DNA of 51,091 nt from Penium margaritaceum (GCA_023375785.1 SZWC01000517.1:57102-108192), one strand, 5' to 3'; positions 23,644 to 36,700 are shown, counted from the first letter of the stretch. Notes: generated from the letters alone by a model not told the origin. Numbers and translations: made by a program.

Positions 23644-25067
23644 GTGGCAGGCGGCCATCTGCGAGGAAAGCTTCGTCCGCATCAGCGAACACCAGCCCCG
23701 AAAGTCCTTCGACAGCTAGGGAGCTGCCAAGTGCATTGCTGCGGAGCGAAGGAAGCGGGAGCGTTTCGGGGATCCTCCTGAAAGTCGAAATATTATCGAC
23801 TGATTCTGCAGGCGCCGAGGGGTGCCAGACGTGCCAGCAGATTAAAGTGTTACTGGATTGCGGCGCGTCGCACTCATTCTTCAACGATGAGCTTGCAAAG
23901 AGGTTTGGGCTTGCACGGCTACCCGGGAAGCCAACTACGGCCAAGTTGGTGCAAGGGGAACTAGAGTGCAAACAGCCTCTAAAGCCTCTGAGGATCCGTC
24001 TGGGCAAGCTGTCGTGCGATGTGAACTTTCGGACGTGCCCAATGGATACCTACGACTCCATTTTGGGGCGTGACTGGCTGCACCGGTGGAATCATGCTGT
24101 GGATTGGGTGTGCTGCCAGGTGAAAGTGAAGAGATGCGGAGAGCAAATCGTTTTGCCGTTGTGGGCAGAGAAGAAGGACTCCAAGGTAGGCAAGGTGCCG
24201 CAGTTGAGTTACGTGCAGCTGAAGCGCTGTCAGCGCAACGGGGATCAAGTGTACCTTGTGTGGATGCGACAAAAGGTAGCAGCGAAAGAGGTGGGAGTGT
24301 TGGCAGCAGAGACAAAGCAACAAGAGGGAGAGCAGCAGAAAGCACCTATAGCAGAGCTGCGGGAGGGCGTCAAGGGAGTGTTGGACAGCTACAATGACGT
24401 GTTCCGTGCCGAGCTGCCAAAGGGTTTACCACCGAAGCGGGACATCGACTACAAAATTGATGTGGTTCAGGGAGCAACTCCAACAGTACGAGCTGCTTAT
24501 CGCATGAGTGATAATGAGCTGGGTGAGCTGAAGAAGCAGTTGGAGGAGCTAACGGAGCAAGGGTTCATCAGACCGTCGGTGTCACCTTACGGTGCACCGG
24601 TCCTCTTTGTGAAGAAGAAGATAGGGGAGCTGCGGATGTGCGTGGACTATCGCGCACTGAACAACGTAACGATTAAGAACCGGTACCCACTACCAAGGGT
24701 CGAGGAGCTGTTTGACCAGGTGAGGGGAGCGGAGTTCTTTAGCAAGATTGACTTGCCCTCGGGGTACCATCAGATCCGGATTGCGGAGAAGGATGTGGAG
24801 AAAACGGCGTTCCGGACACGGTACGGTCATTTCGAGTACCTTTTGATGCCGTTTGGGTTGACCAATGCTCCTGCAGCGTTCATGAGCCTCATGAACAGGA
24901 TCTTCCACCCTCACCTAGACCAGTTTGTGGTGGTGTTCCTCGACAACATCCTCATCTACTCCCAAACTCTGGAAGAGCACGCGGAAAAGGTACGCGGAAA
25001 AGGGTGCGCCGCTGACTTAGCTGCTGAGGAAGGATCACGAATGGGAGTGGGGCGATCTAGAGGATAA
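23644..25067 (+). pseudogene. pol: Element C protease and reverse transcriptase, inactivated
   Basis: The frame is shifted relative to gag and stays open to 25067. The protease has DCGASHSF at 23856-23879 where DSGA or DTGA is usual; the catalytic Asp is kept. Then follow ILGRDWL and a normal [34 protein letters not shown] (Pro where Arg is usual) and [10 protein letters not shown]. The RT active site reads FLDN at 24936-24947 instead of FLDD, so a metal-binding Asp is lost by a GAC-to-AAC change. After HAEKVR the sequence jumps, out of frame, to a later part of Pol, which removes roughly 90 residues of the RT thumb/connection. Confidence 0.9.
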
Positions 25068-25413
25068 GAGCTTCAATGAGCTCAAGGCTGAAATGTCTGA
25101 TGCTTTGGTCCTGGTGCATCTAGATTCATCCAAGGAGTACGTCATGGCGACAGACGCAAGCGACTATGCCATTGGGGCGGTACTGATGCACGATCACGGG
25201 AAGGAGCCGCAGCCGATTGCGTACGCGTCTCGCAAGTTGCGAGGTGCGGAGCTGAACTACGCAATCCATGAAAAGGAGATGCTGGCGGTGATCCATGCGT
25301 TCAAGCACTGGAGGTGCTACCTCGAGTTGCGGTGCTGCGTGGTCTTCACGGACCATTACGCCTTGAAGTACCTAAAGACACAGCCGAATCTTAGTCGTCG
25401 ACAAACTCGCTAG
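25009..25413 (+). pseudogene. pol: Element C RNase H domain
   Basis: Begins at the end of the RT connection (APLT, then a TAG replacing a likely CAG, then [10 protein letters not shown]). Motifs are MATDASDYAIGAVL (catalytic Asp), HEKEMLAV (Glu) and VFTDHYALK (Asp), so the catalytic residues survive. It ends at TAG 25411-25413, where the family normally has the Trp of RWMEFL (TGG to TAG). The frame differs from that of the RT part because of the upstream deletion. Confidence 0.88.
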
Positions 25414-26745
25414 ATGGAGTTCTTGGAAGGGAGTTTTGACTACGAGATCTTGTACAAGCATGGGAAGGTGAACTCGGCAGACCCTTTGTCAAGGAGGCCG
25501 GACTTGAGCCTCAATGCCATCTCAGTGCTGATGGGATCTCCAGTCATGCATAGCCTATTCAAGCACGGCTATGGTGTGGACAGTGAGTTTACGGATGGTG
25601 CACTGAAGGACGCCACATGGGAAGGACTGTATTGGCAAAGGAGGCAGGAGCGGAAACTTTTCGTGCCGGACTATGCGCCATTGAAGCAGTTATTGCTAGA
25701 AGAAGCGCATGATACCCACTACTCGGGTCACTTCGGCTTCGACAAGACGCTAAGAGCCTTGACATGCCAATACTGGTGGTCGTCAATGACGACTGATTGC
25801 AAGAGGTTTGTGAGCAGCTGCGATGTGTGCCAACGCATCAAGGCGCGGAGGACTAAGCCACCAAGGGAGCTGCACCCATTGCGTGTACCAAAGAGGCCAT
25901 GGAGAGACATCTCGCTCGACTTCATTTGCGGGTTGCCTGTGACGCAGCAAGGCAACAACACGGTGTTGGTGGTGGTGGACCAGTTCTCCAAGATGGCACA
26001 CTTCGTCGCATGTCCTGAGAGCATCACAGCTGCCGGGACAGCTCAACTCCTCCTCAGTCATGTCATCAAGCTGCATGGAGTGCCGCAGTCGGTGGTCTCA
26101 GATCGCGTTCCACGCTTCACTTCGCGATTCTGGAGAGATCTCATGGAGAAGCTAGGCACGCGAGTGCAGCTGACCACAGCATACCACCCACAGAGTGATG
26201 GGCAGACAGAGCGCACGAACTAGACATTAGAGCAGCTGTTGTGGAGCATGGTCCCACCGGATGGAGACGTTTGGGAGGAGAAGCTCGGAGTGGCAGAGTT
26301 CGCCTACAACTCAGCGGTGTCAGCATCAATAGGAAAGTCACCGTTTGAGGTGGTCTACGGCCACCAGCCACTAAGTCTAGCCGCCCTTGCTACGGCAACA
26401 TCTCTTTTGGCTGTGCAGCAGATTGCTGAAGGGTTTGCCAACACTTGGGACGTGGTGCGGTAACGGCTGTTAAAGGCACTGAAGTAGTAGAAGCAGCAGG
26501 CTGATAAGCATCGCTGTGCGGAGGAGTTCCATATCGGAGATCAGGTTATGCTGAGCTCTGCTAACCTGCAACTGATGGGAGTTGGGAGTCCCAAACTCAA
26601 GTCGCAATGGATGGGCCCGTTCCGCATTCTGGAGAAGCAGTCGGCCGTTTCATACAAGCTGGAGCTGCCAGCTCACTACACCATTCATCCAGTGTTCCAC
26701 ATCTCCCTGCTTTGTGCCTATCGTGACACCAACACCTTCTTCTAA
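25414..26745 (+). pseudogene. pol: Element C integrase, interrupted by stops
   Basis: The first 270 codons are open. They hold the end of RNase H (HGKVNSADPLSRRP), the zinc-binding HHCC domain (HDTHYSGHFG...CDVCQRIK) and the catalytic core, with Asp at 25918 (ISLDF), Asp at 26101 (VVSDR) and Glu at 26209 (GQTERTN). The second pair has DD35E spacing, so the triad is intact. A TAG at 26221-26223 replaces the expected Gln of TNQTLEQ. Further stops follow at 26461, two adjacent TAG near 26485, and TAA at 26743. The C-terminal DNA-binding part (KLKSQWMGPFRIL...YKLELP...VFHISLL) is recognisable. Confidence 0.9.
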
Positions 26746-26977
26746 GGTCGTGGGACAGCTCCACCTCCTACTGTCCGGGTCGAAGGAAGAGAGGAGTTTG
26801 AGGTGGAGAAGATCCTGGCGGACCGCCAGAGGAGACGACGGCGTGAGTTCCTAGTGCAGTGGAAGGGGTACCCGGCTGAGCACAACTCTTTGAAGCCAAT
26901 GATCAACTTCCATGTTGGGGGTACCAACACTGTTCTCCAGGAGTACCTCAAGCGCACCGGGACGTCGTGCCTCCGAC
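26746..26977 (+). pseudogene. Chromodomain at the C-terminus of element C integrase
   Basis: After the stop at 26743 the same frame encodes VEGREEFEVEKIL, FLVQWKGYP and EHNSLKP, the plan of a chromodomain; the family usually has Trp-Glu where this copy has Leu-Lys. Chromodomains in this element class are known to bind methylated histone H3 and steer integration to heterochromatin. Its presence marks C as a chromovirus and fits its location inside a satellite. The frame then runs on through the polypurine tract into the 3' LTR without a stop until 27159, so the original stop is lost or lay in the LTR. Confidence 0.85.
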
Positions 26978-26996
26978 GGGGGGGTGGGGGGGTGAA
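26978..26996 (+). promoter_or_regulatory. Polypurine tract of element C
   Basis: Two runs of seven G separated by T, then TGAA, immediately before the LTR start TGTAATGAGG. The same tract has become a pure G run at 1-33. Confidence 0.85.
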
Positions 26997-27792
26997 TGTA
27001 ATGAGGTGCCCTCTTTTTTCCGGAATATTCGGGGCCTCACCCATGATTTGGGGACACTCAGGGCATTTTTCGTTTTTCAGAAATATGCCAAGAGGTCTGG
27101 CTCGACCCCGACGGCTTGCAACAGCTTGGACGAGGAGGAGCGAGCGAGCGAGCGCGTGAACAAGCACCAGTGTGGGGGTCCCGCTGACGCTAGGGGGCTG
27201 TTTCGCGCGAGCCCCCACGCGGCGTTCCGAACACGCCATGCGGGGGTGGCTCCCCCCCTCTCGACGGGTAGCATAACGGCGACGCTACCCGCCGAGGGGT
27301 GGTTTCGACGAACGGCTCACAGCAACACCTGCGGTTAACGACAGTTTTTAAAAGAGTGGCTGCGATCGCGCGACGGTCGCAGTACTTCCGATGGCGTGTC
27401 CAACAAGACGACAACAAGGTGACCGCATCCACTGCTGAGAGGCATACGGGAGCAACGAGGCGGCTTGCCGAGAGACAAAATCGACCGTCGATCTTGACGA
27501 TGAATGACCGGGGACTTCTCGTACTAGGCATTGGGTGCAAGTAGAGCACCAGGTTCAGGTGCAAGCAGAGCACCGGGTTTAGGTGCAAGTAGCTTATTGT
27601 AGCAAGGTAGGAAAGCAGTAGGCTGAGGCCTGGGCTAGCCAGCCAGACAGTATGAATACCCTGTACTCAGTTCAATCAGATTAGCCTGCATTCTCCAGCT
27701 ATGGCTTTGAGAAACATCCAAGTCTATCTTTCCGCTACGACTGTGCTCTCCACTCACCAAGGCTGAATCTCCAGAGAGCACCCACTCTCACT
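26997..27792 (+). repeat. 3' LTR of element C
   Basis: About 796 bp matching the 5' LTR. It ends CTCACT where the 5' LTR has CTCACA, one substitution, and the satellite resumes with the target duplication GCATA. An extra stretch near 27400-27420 looks like a short local duplication of the AACAAG/GAC sequence. Confidence 0.9.
27651..27658 (+). promoter_or_regulatory. TATA-like box of the element C 3' LTR
   Basis: TATGAATA at the position of the other two family LTR boxes. If active it would drive transcription rightward into the second satellite half. Confidence 0.4.
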
Positions 27793-30700
27793 GCATAAGT
27801 GCGTATAAGTATGTGTAAGTACGTGTAAGTGCATGTAAGTACGTGTAAGTATGTGTAAGTTTGTGTAAGTACATGTAAGTATGTGTAAGTGCGTATGAAT
27901 GCGGTTTAAGTTCGTGTATGTGCGTGTGAGTACGTGTAAGTGCATGAATATTTGTGTAAGCGCATGTAAGTATGTGTCAGTGCGTGTTAGTGGGTGTAAG
28001 TGCGTGTAAGTACGTGTAAGTGTGTGCAAGTGTGTGTAAGTCCGTGTAAGTGTGTGTAAGTGTGTGAAAGTGCATGTCAGTGCATGTAGGTGTGTGTAAG
28101 TGCGTATAAGTGCATGTAAGTGCCTATAAGTGTGTGTTAGGGCATGTAAGTGCATGTAAGTGCGTGTAAGTTTGTGTAAGTGCGTGTAAGTGCAAGTAAG
28201 TGCGTGTAAATGCCTGTAAGTGCGTGAAAGTGTGTGTAAGTGCATGTAAGTGCGTGTAAGTACGTGTTAGTTGGTGTAAGTGTGTGTAAGTTCGTGTACG
28301 TTTGTGTAAGTGCGTGTAAGTGCGTGTAAGTGCGTGTAAGTATGTGTAAGTACGTGTTAGTGAGTGTAAGTGTGTGTAAGTGCATGTAAGTGCCTGTAAG
28401 TATGTGTAAATGCGTGTTAGTACGCGTCAGTGTGTGTAAGCATGTGTAAGTGCGTGTAAGTGCGTATAAGTACATGTTAGTGTGTGTAAGTGCGTGTAAG
28501 TTCATATAAGTGCGTGTAAGTGCTTGTAAGTGCTTGTAAGTGCGTGTAAGTGCGTGTAAGTGCGTGTTAGTGTGTGCAAGTATGTGTAGGTGCGTGTAAG
28601 TGCGTGTAAGTACGTGTCAGTACATGTAAGTGTGTATAAGTATGTGTAAGTGTGTGTAAGATTGTGTAAGTGCGTATAAGCCCATCTACATACGTGTATG
28701 TATGTGTAAGTACGTATAAGTGTTTGTAAGCATGTGTATAAGTGCGTGTAAGTGCGTGGAAGAGTGTGTAAGTACGTGTAGCTACGTGTAAGTGTGTGTA
28801 AGTGTGTATAAGTGCGTGTAAGTACATGTAAGTGCGTGTAAGTGCGTATAAGTGCGTGTCAGTGCGTGTATATGTGTGTAAGTGTGTGTAAGTGCATGTA
28901 AGTGTGTATAAGTACGTGTAAGTATGCGTAAGTACGTGTAAGTGCATGTAAGTGCGTGTAAGTGCGTGTAATTGGGCATAAATGCGTGTAAGTATGTGTA
29001 AGTGCGTGTAAGTGCATGTAAGTGTGTGTAAGTGCATATAAGTTGTGAAAGTACCTGTAAGTGCGTGTAAGTGCGTGTAAAAACGTGGAAGTGCGTGTAA
29101 CTGCGTATAAGTGCATGTAAGTGTGCGTAAGAGCGTGTAATTGCGTTTAAGTGCATGTGAGTACGTGCAAGTGCATGCAAGTCTGTGTAAGTTTGTGTAA
29201 GTGTGTGGAAGTGTGTGTAAGTATGTATATGTGTGTGTAAGTACGTGTAAGTATGTGTAAGTGCTTGTAAGTACGTGTAAGTTTGTGAAAGTACATGTAA
29301 GTATGTGTAAGTACGTGTAAGTTTCTGTTAGTGCGTGTGAGCTTGTGTAAGTTGGGGTAAGTTCGTGTAAGTGCGTGTAAGTGCGTGTATGTATGTGTAA
29401 GTGCGTTTAAATACGTGTTAGTAAGTGTCAATGCGTGTAAGCGTGTGTAAGTACGTGTAAGAGCGTGTAAGTGCATGTAAGTATGTTTATGTGTGTGTAA
29501 GTACGTGTAAGCTTGTGTAAGTTGGGGTAAGTTCGTGTAAATACGTCTAAGTGCGTGCAAGTGCGTGTAAGTTCGTGTGAGTACGTGTAAGTACGTGTTA
29601 GTGTGTGCAAGTGCGTGCAAGTGTGTATACGTGCGTATAAGTATGTGTAAGTACGTGTACGTGTGTGTAAGTGCATGTAAGTGTGTGTTAGTTCGTATAA
29701 GTATGTGTAAGTGCGTGTAAGTGCGTATAAGTACATGTATGTATATGTAAGTACGTGTAATTGCATGTAAGTACGTGAAAATGCATACAAGCACATGTAA
29801 GTGTGTGTAAGTGCGTGTAAATGCGTGTAAGATCGTGTAAGTGCATGTAAGTGCATGTAAGTGCATCTGTGTAAGTGGGTGTAAGTGCGTGTTAATGCGT
29901 CTAAGTGTGTGTAAGTGCGTGCGTGTGCCTGTGAGTGTGTGTTAGTACATGTAAGTGTGTGTCAGTGCGTGTAAGTGCGTATAAGTTCGTGTAAGTGGTT
30001 GTAAGTATGTGTAAGCATGTAAGTGCGTGTAAGTGCGTGCGAGTGTGTGTAAGTATGCGTGAGTAAGTGTAAGTGCGTGTAAGTGTGCATACGTGCGTGT
30101 AAGTGCGTGTAAGTGTGTATAAGTGCGTGTAAGTGCGTGTATGTGTGTGTAAGTGTGTGTAAGTGCATGTAAATGCGTAGAAGTGCGTGAAAGTGTGTGT
30201 AAGTATGTGTAAGTGCGTTGAAATATGTGTCAGTGCGTGTAAGTCTGCATATGTGCGTGTAAGTGCGTGTACGTTTTTGTAAGTGTGTGTAAGTGCATGT
30301 AAGTTTGTCTAAGTGCATGTAAGTCTTGTAAGTACATGTAAGTGCGTGTAAGTACTAGAAGTACGTGTAAGTGTGTGTAAGTGCGTGTAAGTGCATGTAT
30401 GTGTGCGTAAGTGCGTGTAGTTACATTCAAGTGCATGTGAGTCTATGCCAGTGCATTCAAGTGTGTGTAAGTTCATGTAAGTACGTAGAAGTATGTGTAT
30501 GTACGTGTAAGTATGTGTACGTGTGTGTAAGTGCGTGTAAGCGCGTGTAAAGACGTGTACATTGGTGTAAGTGCGTGTAAGTGCGTGTAAGTGTGTGTAA
30601 GTGTGGTTTAAGTTCGTGTAAGTGCGTGTAAGTGCGTGTAAGTGCATGTAAGTTTGTATAAGTGTGTGTAAGTATGAGTAAGTGCGTGTTTGTGCGTGTA

Positions 30701-33700
30701 AGTGTCTGGAAGTACGTGTAAGTGCGTGTAAGTGCATGTAAGTGCGTGTAAATTTGTGTGAGTACATGCAAGTATGTGTTAATGCGCGCAAGTACGTGTA
30801 AGTACGTTTAAGTAAGTGTAAGTGCATGTAAGTGCGTGTAAGTGCGTGTAAGTGCCTGTAAGTACGTGTAAGTATGTGTTAGTACATGTATGTACCTATG
30901 AGTGCGTGTAAGTGTGTGTAAGTACGTGCAAGTGCGTGCAAGTGCGTGTAAGTGCGTGTAAGTGCATGTAAATGCGTATAAGTGTGTGAAAGTGCATGTA
31001 AGTGTGTGTAAGTATGTGTAAGTTGGTGTAACTCTGTGTAAGTTTGCGTAAGTTTGTTTAAGTGCGTGTATGTGCGTGTAAGTGTGTGTAAGTTAGTGTA
31101 AATGCGTGTATATGTGTGTAGGTAGGTGTAAGTGCATGTTAGTGAATTTCAGTGTATGTAAGCGCTTGTAGGTGCATGTAAGTGCGTGTAAGTGTGTGTA
31201 AGTACGTATAAGTGCGTGTAAGTACGTGTAAGTCTGTGTAAGTTTGTGTAAGTATGTGTTAGTGCGTGTACGTCCGTGTAAGTACATGTATGTACGTGTA
31301 AGTACGTGTAAGTGCAAGTAAGTACATGGAAGTATGTGTAAGTACACATAAGCACATATAAGTACATGTTAGTGCGTAGAAGTGCGTGTAAGTTCGTGTA
31401 AGTGCGTGTAAGTATGGGTCAGTGTGTGTTAGTGTGTGTAAGTGTGTGTAAGTACATGTAAGTGTGTGTAAGTACATGTAAGTGCGTGTTAGGTCTTGTA
31501 AGTGTGTGTAAGTGTGTGTAAGTGTGTGTAAGTGCGTGTAAGTGCGTGTAAATGCTCGTTAGTGCATGTAAGTGCGTATAAGTGGGTATAAGTGCTTGTA
31601 AGTGCGTGTCAGTGTGTGTTAGTGCATGTAAGTGCATGCAAATACGTGTAAGTGCATGTAAGTGCGTGTAAGTGCGTGTAAGTACGTATACCTATGTGTA
31701 AGTTGGTAGAAGTGCTTGTAAGTTTGTGTAAGTTTGCATAAGTGCATGTAAGTGCGTGTAAGTGCACAAAAGCACATGTAAGTATGTGTAAGTGCGTGTA
31801 AGTGCGTGTAAGTTCGTGTAAGTGCATGTAAGTGTGTGTTAGTGTCTGTAAGTGTGTGAAAGTACGTGGAAGTTTGTGTACGTGCGTGTAAGTGCGAGTA
31901 AGCGCGTGTAAATGCTTTTAAGTGCGTGTGAGTACGTATAAATGTATGCAAGTATGTATAAGTACGCATAACATTGTTTAAGTATGTGTAAGTTAGTGTA
32001 AGTTTGCGTAAGTGCGTGTAAGTGTGTGTAAGTAAGTGAAAGTGCATGTAAGTGCGTGTAAGTGCGTGTAAGTGCATGTAATTGCGTGTTGGTGCGTGTC
32101 AATGCGTGTAAGCGTGCGTAAGTGCGTGTAAGTGCGCGTAAGTGCGTGTAAGCACGTGCAAGTTCGTGTAAGTGCATGTAAGTTTCTGTAAGTGCGTGTC
32201 ACTGCATGTAAGTGCTTGTAAGTGCGTGTATGTACGTGTAAGCATGTGCAAGTCTGTGCAAGTACGTGTAAGTGCGTGTAAGTGAGTGTTAGTACATGTA
32301 ACTATGTGTAACTATGTGTGAGTGTGTAAGTACGTGTAAGTGTGTGTAAGTTTGTATCAGTACGTGTAAGTGCGTGTAAGTACATGTAAGAATTTGTATG
32401 TACGTGTAAGTACGTGTAAGTGCGTGTAAGTACGTGTAAGTGCATGTAAGCACATGTAAGTGCATGTAAGTGCGTGTAAGCTCGTGTACATTCGTGTAAG
32501 TGCTTGTAAGTGTGTGTAAGTGCATCCGTGTAAATGCGTGTAAGTACGTCTTAGTGCGTGTAAGTGTGTGTAAGTGCGTGTGAGTGTGCGTTAGTGTGTA
32601 TAAGTTTGTGTAAGTGCTTGTAAGTATGTGTAAGTGCGAGTAAGTGTGTGGAAGTGTGTGTAAGTGCGTGTAAGTGCATGTAAGTGTGTGTATGTACGTG
32701 TAAGTTGGTGTAAGTGAGTGTCAATTCGTGTAAGTTTGCGTAAGTGCGTATAACTACGTGTAAGTACGTGTAAGCATGTGTAAGTGCGTATAAGAACGTG
32801 TAAGTGCGTGTAAGTGTGTGTACGTGCGTGTAAGTTTGTGTTAGTGTGTGTAAGTGTGTGAAAATACTTGTAAGTGCGTGTAAGTGCGTGTAAGTGTGTG
32901 TTAGTGTGTGCAAGTACGTGTAATTGCGTAAAAGTGCGTATAAGTACGTGTAAGTGTGAGTAAGTGTGTGTAAGTGTGTTTAACTGCGTGAACGTTCGTA
33001 TAAGTACGTGTAAGTGCGTGTAAGTGTGTGTAAGTACTTGTCAGTTTGTGTAAGTGCGTGTAAGTGGATGTAAGAGCGTCCGTGTAAGTGCGTGTCAGTG
33101 CGTGTAGGTATGTGTGTGTGTAAGTGCGTGTAAGTGTGTGTAAGTGTGTGTAAAGTGCGTGTAAGTGCGGTTTATGTACATGTAACTTCATGTAAGTTCG
33201 TGTAAGCGCATGTTAGTGCGTGAAAGTGCGTGTATGTGCATATAAGTGCGTTTTAGTGCGTGTTAGTGTGTGTAAGTGTGTGTATCTGCATGTAAGTGCG
33301 TGTGAGTACGTGTAGGTACGTGTAAGTACATGTATGTATGTGTAAGTACATGTAAGTGTGTGCAAATGCGTGTAAGTGCGTGTAATTGCGTGTAAGTGCG
33401 TGAAAGTGTGTGTAAGTATGTACACGTGTGTGTAAGTGTGTGTTAGTATGTGTAAGTACGTGTATGTACGTGTAAGTACGTGTTAGTGCAAGTAAGTGCG
33501 TATAAGTACGTGTAAGTCCATATAAGCACATGTTAGTGCCATTAGATGCGTGTTAGTGCGTGTAAGTGCGTGTAAGTGTGTGTAAGTGCGTGTACATGCA
33601 TGTAAGTGTGTGTAAGTACATGTAAGTATGTGTAAGTGCAAGTAAGTGCGTGTAAGTATGTGTAAGTGCATGTAAGCATGTGTAAGTGCGTGTTACTGCA

Positions 33701-36700
33701 TGTAAGTGGATGTAAGTGCGTGGAAGTGCTTGTAAGCATGTGCAAGTGCGTGTAGGTGTGTGTAAATGCGCGTGAGTGCGTGTGAGTGTATGTTAGCATG
33801 TGTAAGTGCGTGTCGGTGCGTATAAGTGAGTATAAGTATGTGTAAGTACGTGTAAGTGCGTGTAAGTGCGTGGAAGTGCGTGTAAGTGTGTCTAAGTGCG
33901 TGTAAGTGCGTGTTAGAATGTGTTAGTGCATGTAAGTATGTATAATTACGTGTAAGTATGTGTAAGTCCGTGTATGTGCATATAAGTGTGTGTAGGTATG
34001 TGTAAGTATGTTTAAGTGCATGTAAGTGCGTGTAAGTGCGTATAGGTGCGTATAAGTGTGTCTAAGCCCGTGTAAGTATGTGTAAGTATGCGTAAGTACG
34101 TGTAAGTAGATGAAAGTGCATGTAAGTGTGTGTGGGTGCGTGTTAGTGCGTGTAAGTGCGTGTAAGTTTGTGTAAGTGTGTGTAAGTGCGTGTAAGTCCG
34201 TGGAAGTTTGTGTAAGTATGTGTAAGTGCGTGTAAGTGTGTGTAAGTGGGTTTTAGTGCGTGCAAGTACGTGTAAGTACATGTAAGTGCATGTAAGTGCG
34301 TGTAAGTGCGTGTAAGTGCATGTAAGTACGTGTTTTTACGTGTCTGTGCGTGTAAGCGTATGTAAGTGGGTGTAAGTGCGTGTAAGTGCGTGTAAATACG
34401 TGTAAGTGTGTGTAAGTGCGTGTAAGCTTGTGTAAGTGTGTGTTAGTTTGTGTAAGTGCTTGTAAGTGCGTGTTAGTGCGTGTCAGTGTGTGTTTGTGTG
34501 TGCAAGTGCATGTAAGTGCGTATATGTGCATGTAAGTACGTGTAAGTACGTGTACGTGTGTGTAAGTGCATGTAAGTGTGTGTAAGTTTGTGTAAGCATA
34601 TATAAGTACGTGTAAGTGCGTGTAAGTACGTGTATGTACGTGTATGTACGTGTAAGTGCATGTATGTAAGTGTAAGTGCATGTAAGCACATGTAAGTGTG
34701 TGTAAGTACGTGTTAGTGCGTGTAAGTTCGTGTAAGTGTGTGTAAGTGCGTGTAAATGCATCCGTGTAAGTGGGTGTAAGTGCGTGTTAGTACGTGTAGG
34801 TGTGTGTAAGTGCATGTGAGTGCGTATGAGTGGGTGTTGATGCATGTAAGTACGTGTCGGTGTGTGTAAGTGTGTATAAGTTTGTGTAAGTGCTTGTAAG
34901 TATGTGTAAGTGTGTGTACGTGTGTGTAAGTGCGTGTAAGTGTGTGTAAGTACGTATAAGTACGTGTAAGTGCGTGTAAGGACATATAAGTACGTGTAAG
35001 TGCGTGTAAGTGCATGTAAGTACATGTAAGTGCGTGTATGTGTGTGTGAGTACGTTTATGTATGTGTAAGCGCGTATAAGTGCGTGAAAGTACGTATAAG
35101 TACATGTAAGTGCATGTAAGTACGTGTAATTGCGTGTAACTCTGGATAAGTGCGTGTTAGTGTGTGTACGTTTGTGTAAGTGTGTGTAACTGCATGTAAG
35201 TGTGTGTAAGTGCATGTAAGTATTGTAAGTACGTGTAAGTGCGTGTAAGTGCTGTAAGTGCGTGTAAGTGCGTGTAAGTGCGTGTAATTGCATTTAAGTG
35301 CATGTGATTGTGTGCAAGTGCATTTTAGTACGTGTGAGTTCCTATAAGCACGTGAAAGTGTGTGTAACTACGTGTAAGTGTGTGTTAGTGTGTGTAAGTG
35401 TGTGTAAGTGCGTGTTAGTATGTGAATGTTCGTGTAAGTACGTGTAAGTGCGTGTAAATGTTTGAAAGTGCGGTTTAAGTCTGTGTAAGTGCGTGTAAGA
35501 GCATGTAAGTGTGTGTAAGTTTGTGTAAGTGCTTTTAAGTATGTGTAAGTGTGTGTTAGTGCGTGTAAGTGTGTGTAAGTACGTGCAAGTGCGTGTAAGT
35601 GCATGTAAGTACGTGTAAGTTTGTGTAAGTGCCTGTAAGTACGTGTAAGTGCGTGTAAGTGCGTGTAAGTGCTTGTAAGTAAGTGTAAGTGCATGTAAGA
35701 GCATATAAGTGCATGTAAGTGCTTGTAAGTACGTGCAAGTATGTGTTAGTAAATGCAAGTAAGTATAAGTGCGTGCAAGTGGTTGCAAGTGCGTGTAAGT
35801 GCATGTAAGTGCGTGTCAGTGCTTGTGAGTGAATGAAAGTGCATGTGTAACTCCGTGTAAGTTTGTGTAAGTTTGTTTAAGGACATGTAAGCGCGTATAA
35901 GTGCGTGTCAGTGCGTGTAAACGCGTGTAAATGCGTGTAAGTGGGTGCAAGTGCGTGTTAGTGCGTGTCAGTGCGTGTAAGCGCGTGTAAGTGCGTGTAA
36001 GTGCGTGCAAGTGCATGTAAGTACATGTAAGTATGTGTAAGTGCGTGTAAGCTTGTGTAAGTGCGTGTAAGTGCATGTGAGTGTATGTAAGTGTGTGTAA
36101 GTGTGTGTTAGTGTGTGCAAGTGCGTGTAAGTGCGTGTAAGTACGTGTAAGTGCGTGTAAGTGGGTGTGAGTGCGTGTAAGTGCATGTAAGTTTGTATAA
36201 GTATGTGAAAGTACGTGTAAGTGCGTGTAAGAATGTGTATGTACGTTTAAGTGCGTGTAAGTACAAGTATGTGTAAGTACATGTAAGTGCATATAAGCAC
36301 ATGTAAGTGCGTGTAAGTTGGTGTTAGTGTATGTAAGTGCGTGTAAGTGCGTAGGAGTTTAAGTGCGTGTAAGTGCGAGTAAGTGCGTGTAAATGTCTGT
36401 AAGTGTGTGTAAGTGTGTGTAACTGCATGTAAGTGTGTGTAAGTACGTATAAGTTGGTGTATGTGCGTGTAAGGTCGTGTAAGTATGCATAAGTGCGTAT
36501 AAGTGCGTGTAAGTACGTGAAAGCGGGTATAAAGGCATGTAAGTGTGTGTAAGTGCGTGTAAGTGCATGTTAGTACGTTTCAATACGTGTAAGCATGTGT
36601 AAGTGCGTGTAAGTGCGTGTAAGTGCGTGTAAGTACGTGCAAGTACGTGTAAGAGGGTGTAAGTTCATGTAAGTGCGTGTAAGTGCATGTAAGTGCTTGT

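Larger units (their letters stand above)
21585..27792 (+). mobile_element. Element C: full-length, inactive Ty3/gypsy chromovirus
   Basis: 6.2 kb with two LTRs, a tRNA-Met-type primer site, gag with a damaged zinc knuckle, protease, RT, RNase H, integrase and chromodomain in the usual Ty3/gypsy order, then a polypurine tract. The 5-bp flanks GCGTA (21580-21584) and GCATA (27793-27797) fit a target duplication differing by one CpG-to-CpA change. Deleting the element plus one flank copy rejoins the satellite in perfect 10-bp phase. It is dead: many stops, a frameshift in gag, a mutated RT active site and a deletion in the RT/RNase H junction. Confidence 0.92.

Noticed and set aside
22727-26223. 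UAG read as Gln (alternative genetic code), because many stops sit at Gln positions
   Set aside because: CAG and CAA are used freely for Gln in the same frames, TGA and TAA stops occur too, a TAG also sits at a Trp position (25411), and frameshifts and a deletion are present. Methylation-driven decay explains it better.
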